The notes: a model not told the origin generated them from the letters alone. Counted from the stretch's first letter, positions 34,566-43,613 are shown. The stretch: 64,000 nucleotides of DNA from Agromyces sp. Leaf222 (GCF_001421565.1 NZ_LMKQ01000001.1:867651-931650); one strand, 5' to 3'. Made by a program: numbers and translations.

Positions 34566-35412
34566 ACCCTTCACCCTCGCCCGACTCGGCGACGTCGGCC
34601 GTGAGGTGCCCGTCGTGCGGGTCGGTGCCCGCACGCTCGACGCGAGCTCGCTCACGACCGACTTCGACGGCGCCTTCTTCGCCGCCGACGGCATCGCCCG
34701 CATCGCCGCGGCGCTCGACACGCTCCCCGCCATCGACCCGACCGGGCTGCGCGTCGGCGCACCCATCGCCGCCCCCGGCAAGGTCGTCTGCATCGGCCTG
34801 AACTACCGCGACCACGCCGAGGAGACCGGAGCCGCGCTCCCGGCCGAGCCTGTGATCTTCATGAAGGACCCCTCGACCGTCGTGGGGCCGTTCGACGACG
34901 TGCTGATCCCGCGCAACTCGACGAAGACCGACTGGGAGGTCGAGCTCGGCGTCGTCATCGGCACCACCGCCCGCTACCTCGCGTCGCCCGACGAGGCCCT
35001 CGCCCACGTCGCTGGCTATGCGGTCTCGCACGACGTGTCGGAGCGCGAGTTCCAGCTCGAGCGCGGCGGACAGTGGGACAAGGGCAAGAGCTGCGAGACG
35101 TTCAACCCGCTCGGCCCGGTGCTCGTGCCGGCCGCCGACGTCGCCGACCCGCAGGCCCTCGGCCTGCGGCTCTGGGTCAACGGCGAGATCCGCCAGAACG
35201 GCACGAGCGCCGACATGCTCTTCTCCGTCGCGCACGTCATCTGGTACCTCAGCCAGTTCATGGTGCTGCGCCCCGGCGACCTCATCAACACGGGCACCCC
35301 CGCCGGCGTCGCGCTCGGCATCGAGGGCAACCCGTACCTCCGTGCCGGCGACACCGTCGAGCTCGAGATCGACGGCCTCGGCCGGGCGAGCCAGAACCTG
35401 GTGCAGGCATGA
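34558..35412 (+). CDS. Fumarylacetoacetate-hydrolase-family 2,4-diketo-3-deoxy-L-fuconate hydrolase-like
   Basis: The 284-residue FAH-superfamily enzyme has 'CIGLNYRDHAEE', metal ligands in 'DWEVELGVVI' and 'HDVSEREFQ', and 'NTGTPAGVALG'. In the fucose route this family splits 2,4-diketo-3-deoxy-L-fuconate into pyruvate and L-lactate. It is shorter than, and different from, the XylX-like FAH protein at 26876. The gene is embedded between the lactonase and the dehydrogenase that would make its substrate. Confidence 0.87.
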   Translation: MTEPFTLARLGDVGREVPVVRVGARTLDASSLTTDFDGAFFAADGIARIAAALDTLPAIDPTGLRVGAPIAAPGKVVCIGLNYRDHAEETGAALPAEPVIFMKDPSTVVGPFDDVLIPRNSTKTDWEVELGVVIGTTARYLASPDEALAHVAGYAVSHDVSEREFQLERGGQWDKGKSCETFNPLGPVLVPAADVADPQALGLRLWVNGEIRQNGTSADMLFSVAHVIWYLSQFMVLRPGDLINTGTPAGVALGIEGNPYLRAGDTVELEIDGLGRASQNLVQA

Positions 35413-36176
35413 GCGCCCGCGAGTTCGACGGCCTCGTCGCGATCGTCACGGGCGGGGCGTCCGGCATCGGCCTGGCCACCGCGAAGGAGCTCGTCGAGCG
35501 CGGCGCCACGGTGGCCGTGCTCGACCGCAACCTCGACGGCCTGCCCGACCCGCTCATCGGGTTCACGGCGGATGTCACCGACCGGGCCTCCATCGACGCG
35601 GCCGTCGCCGAGGTCGCCGAGCGGCTCGGCGGCATCGACGTCGTCGTGAACAACGCCGGCATCAGCGCCGTCGGCACCGTCGCCGAGAACGACGACGCCG
35701 AGTGGGCGCGCGTGCTCGACGTCAACGTCATCGGCATGGCCAGGGTGACCAGCGCGGCGCTGCCGTGGCTGCGACGTTCCGACGCGGCATCCGTCGTGAA
35801 CGTCAGCTCCATCGCCGCGCTCAACGGCCTGCCGCAGCGCGCGCTCTACTCCGCCTCGAAGGGGGCGGTGCTGGCGCTCACCTACGCGATGGCCACCGAC
35901 CACGTCGCCGAGGGCATCCGCGTCAACTGCGTCTGCCCAGGCACGGTGCACACGCCCTTCGTCGATCGGATGCTGCAGGGCTTCGCCGATCCCGTCGCCG
36001 AACGTGCGGCGCTCGACGCCCGACAGGCGACCGGCAGGATGGTGGCGCCCGACGAGGTCGCGGCCGCGATCGCCTACCTCGCGAGCCCGCGCTCGGTCTC
36101 GACCACGGGCACCGCGCTCGACGTCGACGGCGGCGTCTCGCACCTGCGCGTGCGCCCCGCGGGAGCGCGCTCGTGA
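35409..36176 (+). CDS. SDR-family 2-keto-3-deoxy-L-fuconate dehydrogenase-like
   Basis: The 255-residue classical SDR has 'TGGASGIGLATA', 'NNAGISAVG' and the catalytic Tyr147-x-x-x-Lys151 ('YSASKGA'). Proteins of this type oxidise the C4 hydroxyl of 2-keto-3-deoxy-L-fuconate to the diketo acid that the preceding gene's product cleaves. Both ends overlap neighbours by four bases. Confidence 0.87.
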   Translation: MSAREFDGLVAIVTGGASGIGLATAKELVERGATVAVLDRNLDGLPDPLIGFTADVTDRASIDAAVAEVAERLGGIDVVVNNAGISAVGTVAENDDAEWARVLDVNVIGMARVTSAALPWLRRSDAASVVNVSSIAALNGLPQRALYSASKGAVLALTYAMATDHVAEGIRVNCVCPGTVHTPFVDRMLQGFADPVAERAALDARQATGRMVAPDEVAAAIAYLASPRSVSTTGTALDVDGGVSHLRVRPAGARS

Positions 36177-36496
36177 AACGCCTCGCCTCGGTCATCGGCA
36201 TGCCGGCCGAGAACCGCGAGGAGTACGAGCGCCTGCATGCCGAGGTCTGGCCGGCCGTGCTCGAGCGACTCACCGCGAGCAACATCCGCAACTACTCGAT
36301 CTACCGGCACGGCGAGGTGCTGTTCGCGTACATGGAGTACGTCGGCGACGATCTCGAGGCCGACATGGCCGCGATCGCCGCCGACCCCGAGACGCAGCGC
36401 TGGTGGTCGGTGTGCGAGCCGTTGCAGCGCCCGTTCCCCGAGCGGGCCGAGGGCGAGTGGTGGATGGAGCTCCCAGAGGTCTTCCACCTCGACTGA
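36173..36496 (+). CDS. L-rhamnose/L-fucose mutarotase (COG3254 family)
   Basis: The 107-residue protein of the dimeric alpha-beta-barrel mutarotase family has a conserved His in 'YERLHAEVWPAV', then 'NYSIYRHGEVLFAYMEY' and the C-terminal 'EVFHLD'. It interconverts the alpha and beta anomers of L-fucose or L-rhamnose, supplying the form used by the aldose dehydrogenase. GTG 36173 overlaps the SDR stop. Last gene of the cluster. Confidence 0.92.
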   Translation: MKRLASVIGMPAENREEYERLHAEVWPAVLERLTASNIRNYSIYRHGEVLFAYMEYVGDDLEADMAAIAADPETQRWWSVCEPLQRPFPERAEGEWWMELPEVFHLD

Positions 36497-36547
36497 GCGG
36501 ATGTCGCGGGGCCGGCCGTGCCGACGTCGCGCGGGCCGGCGGCGGCA

Positions 36548-36620
36548 GAACTCCGGAGTTCCGGGGCGACGCGCCGCGTTCGCCGGCGGTGACGCGGCGA
36601 GGCGAGCGAGATCTCCGGAG
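36548..36620. promoter_or_regulatory. Two CTCCGGAG-core palindromes upstream of an alpha/beta hydrolase
   Basis: GAACTCCGGAGTTC (36548-36561) is a perfect 14-bp palindrome. A second CTCCGGAG core, with TCTCCGGAGA palindromic, sits at 36612-36621. The two cores are 62 bp apart, close to six helical turns. They may be operators for the hydrolase at 36661 by an unidentified regulator. Confidence 0.5.
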
Positions 36621-36660
36621 AACGGCCGGCCGAGGGATGCCGGCACGGCATGATGTCGGT

Positions 36661-37458
36661 ATGGCCCCAGACATCCCCGGCATGATCGGCATGCCAGCCC
36701 CGCAGTTCGTCATGAGCACCAACGGGCGCCGTATCGCGACGTACTCGTGGGGCGACGACGAGGCGCAGACGGTGCTGCTCGTGCACGGATTCGCGTCGAG
36801 CGCGCGCGACAACTGGGTGAACACGGGCTGGGTGCGAGACCTCACGCGAGCCGGATACCGCGTGCTCGCGATCGACCAGCGCGGCCACGGCGCCAGCGAC
36901 AAGCCCTACCTCGACCGCGCTTACGTGATGGACCTCTTCGTCGAGGACGTCGTCACCGTGCTCGACGACCACCTGCTGCAGAGCGTGCACTACGTCGGCT
37001 ACTCGCTCGGCGCCCGCGTGGGCTGGCAGGTCGCCGTCGCGCACCCCGAGCGCGTCGACCGTGCGGTGCTCGGCGGCATCCCCGACGGGCGTCCGCTCGC
37101 GCGCCTGCAGATCGACCAGGCCCGCGCCTACCTCGAGCACGGCACCCCGGTCGAAGACCAGGTGACCCGCAACTACGTGACACTCACCGAACGCGTGCCC
37201 GGCAACGACCTCGGCGCCCTCATCGCGCTCGCCGAGGGCATGCGCCTCGGCGATGCGGATCCGGATGTCTCGAACCCGCCGCCGCAGCCGGTGCTCTTCG
37301 CCACCGGCAGCGAGGACGCGATCCTCGAGCGCTCGCGCCTGCTTGCCGCGGCCACGCCGGGCAGCACCTTCCTCGAACTGCCGGGGCGCCACCACTTCAA
37401 CGCGCCCGTGTCGCGGGAGTTCCGCCACGGCGCCGTCGCGTTCCTCGGCGAGGGCTGA
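36661..37458 (+). CDS. Alpha/beta-fold hydrolase
   Basis: The 265-residue single-domain hydrolase has oxyanion segment 'LLVHGFASSARDNW', nucleophile Ser115 in 'VGYSLGAR' and C-terminal histidine in 'LPGRHHFNAP'. There is no signal peptide. The substrate (ester, lactone or other) is unknown. It does not appear to be in the fucose operon: 164 bp with two palindromes separate them. Confidence 0.85.
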   Translation: MAPDIPGMIGMPAPQFVMSTNGRRIATYSWGDDEAQTVLLVHGFASSARDNWVNTGWVRDLTRAGYRVLAIDQRGHGASDKPYLDRAYVMDLFVEDVVTVLDDHLLQSVHYVGYSLGARVGWQVAVAHPERVDRAVLGGIPDGRPLARLQIDQARAYLEHGTPVEDQVTRNYVTLTERVPGNDLGALIALAEGMRLGDADPDVSNPPPQPVLFATGSEDAILERSRLLAAATPGSTFLELPGRHHFNAPVSREFRHGAVAFLGEG

Positions 37459-37493
37459 GCCGCGACGGCGGAACGGCGCCCGCCTCAGCCCTC
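37450..37493. terminator. Hairpin between converging genes
   Basis: GAGGGCTGAG (37450-37459) pairs perfectly with CTCAGCCCTC (37484-37493). The stem includes both stop-codon regions of the converging hydrolase and DNA-glycosylase genes, so it can terminate in both directions. Confidence 0.7.
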
Positions 37494-38594
37494 GCGGCCC
37501 GGCTGCTCGACCTCGAGCCCGAGCCAGCCGGCGAGGCTGCCGATCTCGGCCTCGACCGCCGCCGTCGTCGCGCGGTCGAAGGCCATATCTTCATGGATCG
37601 CGTTGATCACGAGCACGCCCCGCTTGCGATCGGCGACGGCGTCGAGTTTGCCGACGAGGCGGTCGCCGTGCAGGATCGGCAGCGCGAAGTAGCCCCACCT
37701 GCGCTTCGCGGCGGGCTTGTACATCTCGAGCGTGTACTCGAAGCCGAAGAGCTGCAGGGCGCGCACCCGGTCGTAGGCCAGCCGATCGAACGGCGAGAGC
37801 AGCGCGGTGCGCCCGCTGAAGCCCGACCGCACCTCGTCGAGCAGGGCGGGGTGCACGCGCCATTCGCCCGGCACGCCCTCGACCACGGCAGACTCGCCGG
37901 CCTCGCCGACGTCGACGGGCTCGAGCGGCATCTTCGTCGACTTCGCCCGCGCGATGCCGAGCGCGGCGAGGCGGCGTTCGTCGCGCGCACGGGCCGCCTG
38001 CTCGAGCGTGGGTGATGCGGTCTCGGCCGGGTAGACGCGGTCGGCGATCGTGAAGAGTCGCTCGCGGCCGCGCCTGGCGGCGATCGCGATCTCGCCCTGG
38101 AGCACGAGGTACTCGAGCATGCGGCCGACGTTGCGGTTGTGGGTCCAGCCGGTCGACTGCCAGGGCACCACGCTGGTGTCCTCGATCTCGCGCGACGGCA
38201 GGGGCACCGATGAGGCTGCCAGCCGACGCAGGACGTCTCGCCGGAAGTCGGCGTTCTGCTCGAGCCAGGTGCGGGAACGCTCCCAGGTCGGCGAGGCCGC
38301 CATCTCCGCACGGAAGAGCGGCAGGTCGGCGATCGGCCGGATCAGGGCGTCGAGCTCGAACAGCGATCGCTCCTGCTCGAGCGCGTGCACGAGGTCGGCC
38401 GGCCGGTAGGCCGCGCCGAGCCGGCTGAAGGCGACGAGGTCGGCGTTCGGCGCGATGGCGGCGGTGGGGTCGACCTGCAGCAGCGTGAGGCGCTCGACCA
38501 TCGGCAGCAGCCCGGTCGGACGCTCGGCGTCGAGCATCTGCGCACGCACGGCGACACGACGAGCGGTCGCCGCGTCGAGCTGGTGCATGTTCAT
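37485..38594 (-). CDS. Winged-helix DNA glycosylase, YcaQ/AlkX family
   Basis: A 369-residue protein of the HTH_42/YcaQ family. The catalytic QxD motif is Gln40 and Asp42 ('LTLLQVDPTAA'), the form found in E. coli YcaQ, which unhooks interstrand cross-links, as opposed to QxQ in AlkZ proteins. 'WGYFALPILHGDRLVGKLD' (cited as a landmark) is the conserved C-terminal segment. It excises bulky alkylated bases and starts base-excision repair. ATG 38594, with a second in-frame ATG at 38588. Confidence 0.87.
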   Translation of the reverse strand: MNMHQLDAATARRVAVRAQMLDAERPTGLLPMVERLTLLQVDPTAAIAPNADLVAFSRLGAAYRPADLVHALEQERSLFELDALIRPIADLPLFRAEMAASPTWERSRTWLEQNADFRRDVLRRLAASSVPLPSREIEDTSVVPWQSTGWTHNRNVGRMLEYLVLQGEIAIAARRGRERLFTIADRVYPAETASPTLEQAARARDERRLAALGIARAKSTKMPLEPVDVGEAGESAVVEGVPGEWRVHPALLDEVRSGFSGRTALLSPFDRLAYDRVRALQLFGFEYTLEMYKPAAKRRWGYFALPILHGDRLVGKLDAVADRKRGVLVINAIHEDMAFDRATTAAVEAEIGSLAGWLGLEVEQPGREG

Positions 38595-38628
38595 GCCCGG
38601 ATCAACGGCGGACCGCCCGCACGGCCAT

Positions 38629-38670
38629 GGTCACGCCGGCCGGATCGCGCGGTCACGCCGGCCGGATCGC
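38629..38670. repeat. 20-bp direct repeat at a gene 3' end
   Basis: GGTCACGCCGGCCGGATCGC occurs at 38629-38648 and 38651-38670. The right copy contains the last codons and stop of the FAD-oxidoreductase gene; the left copy is a duplicated piece of the same sequence just beyond it. Confidence 0.85.
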
Positions 38671-40017
38671 CCGATTGCTGCGGATGAGCCCGCCCGGGTC
38701 GACCCGCTGCTTCACGGCGGCGAGCCGGTCGACCACGGCCGGCTCGTAGACGTCGGCGAGCGTGCCGGCGCCGAGCATCGACGGCACCCCGCCGAGCACG
38801 CCGTGGCGGTCCGCGAGATCGTGCAGTGGTTGCAGCGCGGCCACCGGGTCGATGTCGGGGCTCACCAGGAGCACGCCGGCGCTGAGCAGCAGTGGTGCGC
38901 GGATCGCTCCGACGGCCGAGAGCTCCGAGCCGAGTTCTTCGGCCGTCGCGCCCCCCATGGCGCGCAGACCGCAGCGCATGAGCCCGCGCTCGGCGCCGGC
39001 GAGGAAGGCCTCGACCAGCTCGGCGGCGAACGCGTCGTCGTCGCTGCCGATCGACGCACCGAAGTCGGCCGTTGGCATGGGGTCGGTCGGTTCGGCGGCC
39101 ACCGCGGCGAGCTGCCCGATCGTGAACGTCGTGAGCGAGTTCGCGATGGGCTCGGCGACGGCCAGCAGGCGGTCGGCGTATGCACGACCCGTCGCCTCGT
39201 CGCCGAGGTGCACGAGCCCGATGGAGGCGACGACGCGACCGCGGAGGTGCGGCGGCATCACGGGCAGGTCGGGGAACTTCATCATGCCGATGTCGAGACC
39301 GAGTTCGGGCACCTCGCGGGCCAGCGCGAATGCGGCCGAGATCACGGGAACGGCCGCCTCGGACGGGAACACCAGGCTGCCGCCGAAGATCGCGTCGGCC
39401 GGGAAGAGCTCGAGCTCGATGGCCGTGACGACGCCGAAGTGCCCGCCGCCGCCGCGCAGGGCCCAGATGAGCTCGGCGTCGTCGGTGTCGTCGACGCGTC
39501 GCACCGTGCCGGAGGCCTCGACGAGGTCGACGGCCACGATCGACCTGGCCGTGAGCCCGTGGCGGCGGCTGAACATGGAGTGCCCGCCGTTCAGCGCCAG
39601 GCCGACGACGTTGACCTCTGGGTTCGACCCGGCGAGCCCGATGAGGCCCGTGCCGTCGAGCGCCTGGAGTGCCGGCCCCCAGTTGACGCCCGCGCCGACG
39701 CGGAGCGTGCGGCCCTCGACGTCGACGGTGATCTCGTCGAACGCCGACGGGCGGATCAGGACGACCCCTTCGAGGTCGTCGGTCGCCCCGTGCCCGTTGG
39801 GCTGGGTCGTGACGCCGAGCCCGGCCGCGGTGGCAGCGGCGAGGATCGCCTGCACGTCGGCGACGTCGGCCGGCGTCGCGACGGCGGCAGGGCGTTGGTC
39901 GACGCTGAGGTTCCACGGCGATCTCGCCGTGTCGTACTCGGGCTCGCCCGGCAGCACGAGCGTGCCGGTGAGGTTCGATCGGAGGTCTTCGAGCGCAGTC
40001 GCGCGGGCGTCGGTCAT
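38653..40017 (-). CDS. FAD-linked oxidoreductase, berberine-bridge-enzyme-like
   Basis: The 454-residue flavoprotein has a PCMH-type FAD domain ('RPAAVATPADVADVQAIL', 'TTQPNGHGATDD', 'GLALNGGHSMFSRRHG') and the C-terminal BBE-type substrate domain. These enzymes oxidise sugars, alkaloids or other hydroxyl compounds with O2. The second conserved Cys of bicovalent flavin attachment is not obvious. ATG 40017 has GAGGGG eight bases upstream. It may oxidise a released sugar in this glycan region, but the substrate is unknown. Confidence 0.85.
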   Translation of the reverse strand: MTDARATALEDLRSNLTGTLVLPGEPEYDTARSPWNLSVDQRPAAVATPADVADVQAILAAATAAGLGVTTQPNGHGATDDLEGVVLIRPSAFDEITVDVEGRTLRVGAGVNWGPALQALDGTGLIGLAGSNPEVNVVGLALNGGHSMFSRRHGLTARSIVAVDLVEASGTVRRVDDTDDAELIWALRGGGGHFGVVTAIELELFPADAIFGGSLVFPSEAAVPVISAAFALAREVPELGLDIGMMKFPDLPVMPPHLRGRVVASIGLVHLGDEATGRAYADRLLAVAEPIANSLTTFTIGQLAAVAAEPTDPMPTADFGASIGSDDDAFAAELVEAFLAGAERGLMRCGLRAMGGATAEELGSELSAVGAIRAPLLLSAGVLLVSPDIDPVAALQPLHDLADRHGVLGGVPSMLGAGTLADVYEPAVVDRLAAVKQRVDPGGLIRSNRAIRPA

Positions 40018-40094
40018 CGGTGGAGCCCCTCTCATCCGCCGCACACGTTACTCCCGGCGACCGACACCGTCACGGGTCGGTCGCGTCCGCGTGG

Positions 40095-40128
40095 GGGCCG
40101 GCTCCGCGGGATCCCGCGGAGCCGGCCC
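40095..40128 (-). terminator. 34-bp perfect palindrome terminating the GH95 gene
   Basis: Arm GGGCCGGCTCCGCGGGA (40095-40111) is followed immediately by its perfect complement (40112-40128), nine bases beyond the GH95 stop. In RNA it gives a very stable stem with a GAUC-type tip. It also insulates the FAD-oxidoreductase gene. Confidence 0.85.
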
Positions 40129-40136
40129 GGGCGCGG

Positions 40137-43100
40137 TCAGGCGCCTGCCGCCTCGTACGCCACGTCGCGCACCGTCGTGAGGGGTGCGCCGCCGACGGTG
40201 CCGGTGGCCGTGACCCGAACGGAGCCCGCCGGGATCGCCGCGAGCCGGGTGGAGAACGAGTGGAGCGCGTTCTTCCCGGCCTTGACCGAGGCGATGGCCT
40301 TGATGCCGTAGGGCGTCTCGAACTCGTACGACACCGGGACATCCATCTCGTTGGTCGCCTTGACGACCAGTTGCCGCTTGCCGGCGATGAGGCGGGTCGT
40401 CACGTCGACCGAGAACGCCAGGGCCACGGCCGGCCCCAGGTCCTGCATGGGCTGACCGGTCGAGGGGTTCGCGGGGCGCACCCGCCGGTCCTCGCCGTTG
40501 ACCCGCACGATGACCGGGTTCGCGTTCGGCGCGCGATCGGCGACGATGTCGTACGAGGTCACCACCCCGTCGGCCCAGGTCGCGCTGACGCCGTACCCGC
40601 CGCGGGCGCGAAGACCGGCGAAGGACCCGGTCGCCCAGTCGTCGGGCGTGGCGGGCAGCAGGTTGATGAGGCCGCCGTGGCTCTGCAGCAGCATCTCGAT
40701 GACGCCGCCCGGGATGCCGAAGTTGCCGTCGAGCTGGAAGGGCGGGTGGTTGCAGAACAGGTTCTCGAGCGTGTTGTAGGTGAGCAGGCCCCGCAGCATG
40801 ACCTGCGCGCGCGTCGCGTCGCCGAGGCGCGCGAACAGGGCGGTGCGCCATGGCCAGGTCCACGATCGGCGGCTGTCACCCGTGACGGTGCCTGCCGTGA
40901 ACGGCACCCCCTCCTTCTCGCCGCAGCGGGCCTTGAGCGACACGAGCGCCGCCGCCGCGAGCTCGGGCGTCTCGGGGGTGATCTGTCGACCGGGGTACAC
41001 CGCGAAGAGGTGCGAGGTGTGCCGGTGCAGGTCGTTCGGGTCGTCGCGGTCGGCCTGCCACTCCTGGAGCTGGCCCCAGCTGCCGATCTTGTTCGGTGCG
41101 AGTCGCGACTGCAGGTCGGTGATGCGCGCCCGGTATGCGGGGTCGACGTCGAGCGCCGCGGCGCATTCGCGGTAGTTCTCGAAGAGGTCCCAGATCATCT
41201 GCTGGTCGTGCATGACGCCGTCCTCCCGAGGGCCGTGCTCGGGCGACCACCCGTTCGGCGCCACGAGGGTGCCGTTCGGCAGCTCCTTCAGCTCGTGCTC
41301 CCAGAACTGGCAGATCTCCTTGATCATCGGGTAGGCGAGGGTCTCGAGGTAGGCGCGGTCCTGCGTGAACGCCCAGTGCTCGTAGAGGTGCAGCGCGTAC
41401 CAGGCGCTCGAGACGGTGTTCCACTCCCATCCGTTGCCGCCGAAGATCGACTGCGAGGTGCGCGCGGTCCACCCCGGCGTGTCCTGGCCGAACGCGTTGC
41501 GGGTCGCGACCCGGCTCGGCACGGCGACCTGCTCGATGAACCGGGCGAGGCCGAGGTGCGAATCGCTCAGGTTGCCGGTCTCGGCCGCCCAGTAGTTCAT
41601 CTGGATGTTGATGTTCGTGTGGTAGTCGGAGCCCCACGCCGGCTGGTTCTGGTTGTTCCAGAGGCCCTGCAGATTCGCCGGCAGGCCGTCGGCCTTCGAC
41701 GAGCTCAGCAGCAGGTAGCGCCCGTAGTCGAACATCGCCTGCTCGAGCGTCGGGTCGGCGGCGCCGGACTGGTATCGGGCGAGCCGGTCGACCGTCGAGA
41801 GCTCGAGCACCGGCGCATCCGTGTCGCCCCAGTTGACGGCCGCGGCGGACATGAGTTCGTCGACCTGCGCGGTGTGCTCGTCGCGGAGGTCGTCGAAGGA
41901 TCGGGCGGATGCCGCGGCGAGCGCCGCATCGATCTTCGGCAGGGGCGCCTCGCCGCGCCATCCGTCGGCCGCGCTCATCTTGTAGTCGGTTCGCGCGTCG
42001 AGCAGGATCGTGAGGGTCGTCGCCCCGCTGACGGTCAAGGTCGTGGCGTTGCCGCCGACCTCGCCGTCGGTGTCGACGAGCTGGGCGACCGCCGCGTACC
42101 GGAGACCGTTGAGCAGTGCGCCCTCGAAGCCGATGCGGCGCTCGCCGGCGTTCGCGGCGACCGGCACGTTCGCCTGCCCGGACGCGATGGAGACGGCCCC
42201 CGAGAACCCGGCCGGGTCGTCGGTCGTGTAGCGGAGCACGACGAGGTCGGCGCCGCGGCTCGCGAACGCCTCGCGGAGCACGCGGCCGGTGCGCAGGGCG
42301 TACCGGGTGTGGTGCAGGCCGACCGCGGTGTCGAGCGAGCGCCGGTAGTCGGCGGCGATGCGTCGTGTGCGCGTGTCGAAGCCGCTTCCGGTGAACGCGA
42401 TGCCGGCGACCTGGAAGGCACCGGGTGCGGTGAACGTGAGGCGGTACCGCGAGTACGCGGTGGTGTTGGCGAAGGCGAACTCCTTCGCCTCGCCGCGGGA
42501 GGCGAACGCGGTGCCCGTGCGGGAGTCGAGCTGTTGCCAGGTCGCGCCGTCGTTCGAGGCCTCGAGCACCCAGTCCCGCGGGTCGGCCGCGGACGTGTCG
42601 GCGGCGCTCGTGATCACGTAGTTCGTCAGGGCGCGCTTCGCCGTGAGCTGGAGTTGCCAGCGGGCGCCGGGCCCTGCGTCCGCGACGCGCCACGCGGTCG
42701 CCGCATCACCGTCGATGCTGCGCGCGAGGTCGGCATCGCCGTCGCCGGAGTGGCCGCTCGGGGAGGTCGCGTACACGAGGTCGCCCTGCACCAGGTCGAC
42801 GCCGCCGAGGGCGATCTCCGAGACCTGGAAGTGGCTGACGCCGGCCTTGGGCACGATGTCGAGGCGGTACCGCGTGTACGGCGTCGTGTTCGCGAACGTG
42901 AAGGTCTTGGTCTGCTTGCGCTGCTCGAAGGGCGGGCCGGTCCGGGTGTCGAGCGCGACCCAGGCGACGCCGTCGTTCGAGCCCTGGAAGACCCAGTCCT
43001 GCGGATCGCGGGCCGGCACGTCGTTCGCGCTCGTGATGCTGTAGCTCGAGACGACGGCGGCCGAAGGAAGGTCGGCCTGCCAGAGCACGTGCGACGGCGG

Positions 43101-43613
43101 GCCGATGATGCACCACTTCGTGTTGGCGGTTCCGTCGATCGTGTTCAGCACGCCCTCGCCGCCCGAGATCGTGTAGGGGCCCCCGGGCGACGAGATCTCG
43201 GGCCCTGCCGCGAAGGTGATCTTCATCGCGCCGAAGTCGCGGTACGAGCCGAAGCCGGTCTCGCTCGTGTCGTACTCGCCGTCCCAGTCGTTGAGCCCGC
43301 CCCAGAAGCTGTTCTCGCTGAACGCCACGACCTCCTGGTCGGGGTTGCCGAACAGCATGGCGCCCATGCGCGCGTTGCCGATCGGGAGCGCCTGCGTCTC
43401 CCAGTTCGTCGCCGGCACGCCGTACCAGAGCGCCTTGCGCGAGATCTCGGGCAGGGCGAGCGCGGCGGCGGCGGCACGGGCGCCGCCCGCGTGCAGTGGC
43501 GACGCGGCCGCCGATGCGGTGCCGCCCGCGAAGAGGCCGGGCACGAACGGCGCGAGTGCGACGACGCTGCCGAGTTGCAGCATGCTGCGTCGGTCGAGTT
43601 GGTGATCGAGCAT
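40137..43613 (-). CDS. Secreted GH95 alpha-L-fucosidase/alpha-L-galactosidase with two inserted discoidin modules
   Basis: The 1158-residue enzyme has a twin-arginine signal ('LDRRSMLQLG') and an Ala-rich cleavage region near residue 36. It then has the GH95 N-terminal domain ('WYGVPATNWETQALPIGNARMG'). Two homologous F5/8-type C (CBM32-like) modules at about 150-271 and 285-409 interrupt that domain, which resumes at 'RIAADYRRSLDTAVG'. The (alpha/alpha)6 catalytic domain has Asn667/Asn669 ('TNINIQMNYW') and Glu792 ('GWSPEHGP'), matching the catalytic Asn and Glu of GH95. It hydrolyses terminal L-fucose or L-galactose; which one cannot be told here. ATG 43613 has GGAGG upstream. Confidence 0.88.
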   Translation of the reverse strand: MLDHQLDRRSMLQLGSVVALAPFVPGLFAGGTASAAASPLHAGGARAAAAALALPEISRKALWYGVPATNWETQALPIGNARMGAMLFGNPDQEVVAFSENSFWGGLNDWDGEYDTSETGFGSYRDFGAMKITFAAGPEISSPGGPYTISGGEGVLNTIDGTANTKWCIIGPPSHVLWQADLPSAAVVSSYSITSANDVPARDPQDWVFQGSNDGVAWVALDTRTGPPFEQRKQTKTFTFANTTPYTRYRLDIVPKAGVSHFQVSEIALGGVDLVQGDLVYATSPSGHSGDGDADLARSIDGDAATAWRVADAGPGARWQLQLTAKRALTNYVITSAADTSAADPRDWVLEASNDGATWQQLDSRTGTAFASRGEAKEFAFANTTAYSRYRLTFTAPGAFQVAGIAFTGSGFDTRTRRIAADYRRSLDTAVGLHHTRYALRTGRVLREAFASRGADLVVLRYTTDDPAGFSGAVSIASGQANVPVAANAGERRIGFEGALLNGLRYAAVAQLVDTDGEVGGNATTLTVSGATTLTILLDARTDYKMSAADGWRGEAPLPKIDAALAAASARSFDDLRDEHTAQVDELMSAAAVNWGDTDAPVLELSTVDRLARYQSGAADPTLEQAMFDYGRYLLLSSSKADGLPANLQGLWNNQNQPAWGSDYHTNINIQMNYWAAETGNLSDSHLGLARFIEQVAVPSRVATRNAFGQDTPGWTARTSQSIFGGNGWEWNTVSSAWYALHLYEHWAFTQDRAYLETLAYPMIKEICQFWEHELKELPNGTLVAPNGWSPEHGPREDGVMHDQQMIWDLFENYRECAAALDVDPAYRARITDLQSRLAPNKIGSWGQLQEWQADRDDPNDLHRHTSHLFAVYPGRQITPETPELAAAALVSLKARCGEKEGVPFTAGTVTGDSRRSWTWPWRTALFARLGDATRAQVMLRGLLTYNTLENLFCNHPPFQLDGNFGIPGGVIEMLLQSHGGLINLLPATPDDWATGSFAGLRARGGYGVSATWADGVVTSYDIVADRAPNANPVIVRVNGEDRRVRPANPSTGQPMQDLGPAVALAFSVDVTTRLIAGKRQLVVKATNEMDVPVSYEFETPYGIKAIASVKAGKNALHSFSTRLAAIPAGSVRVTATGTVGGAPLTTVRDVAYEAAGA

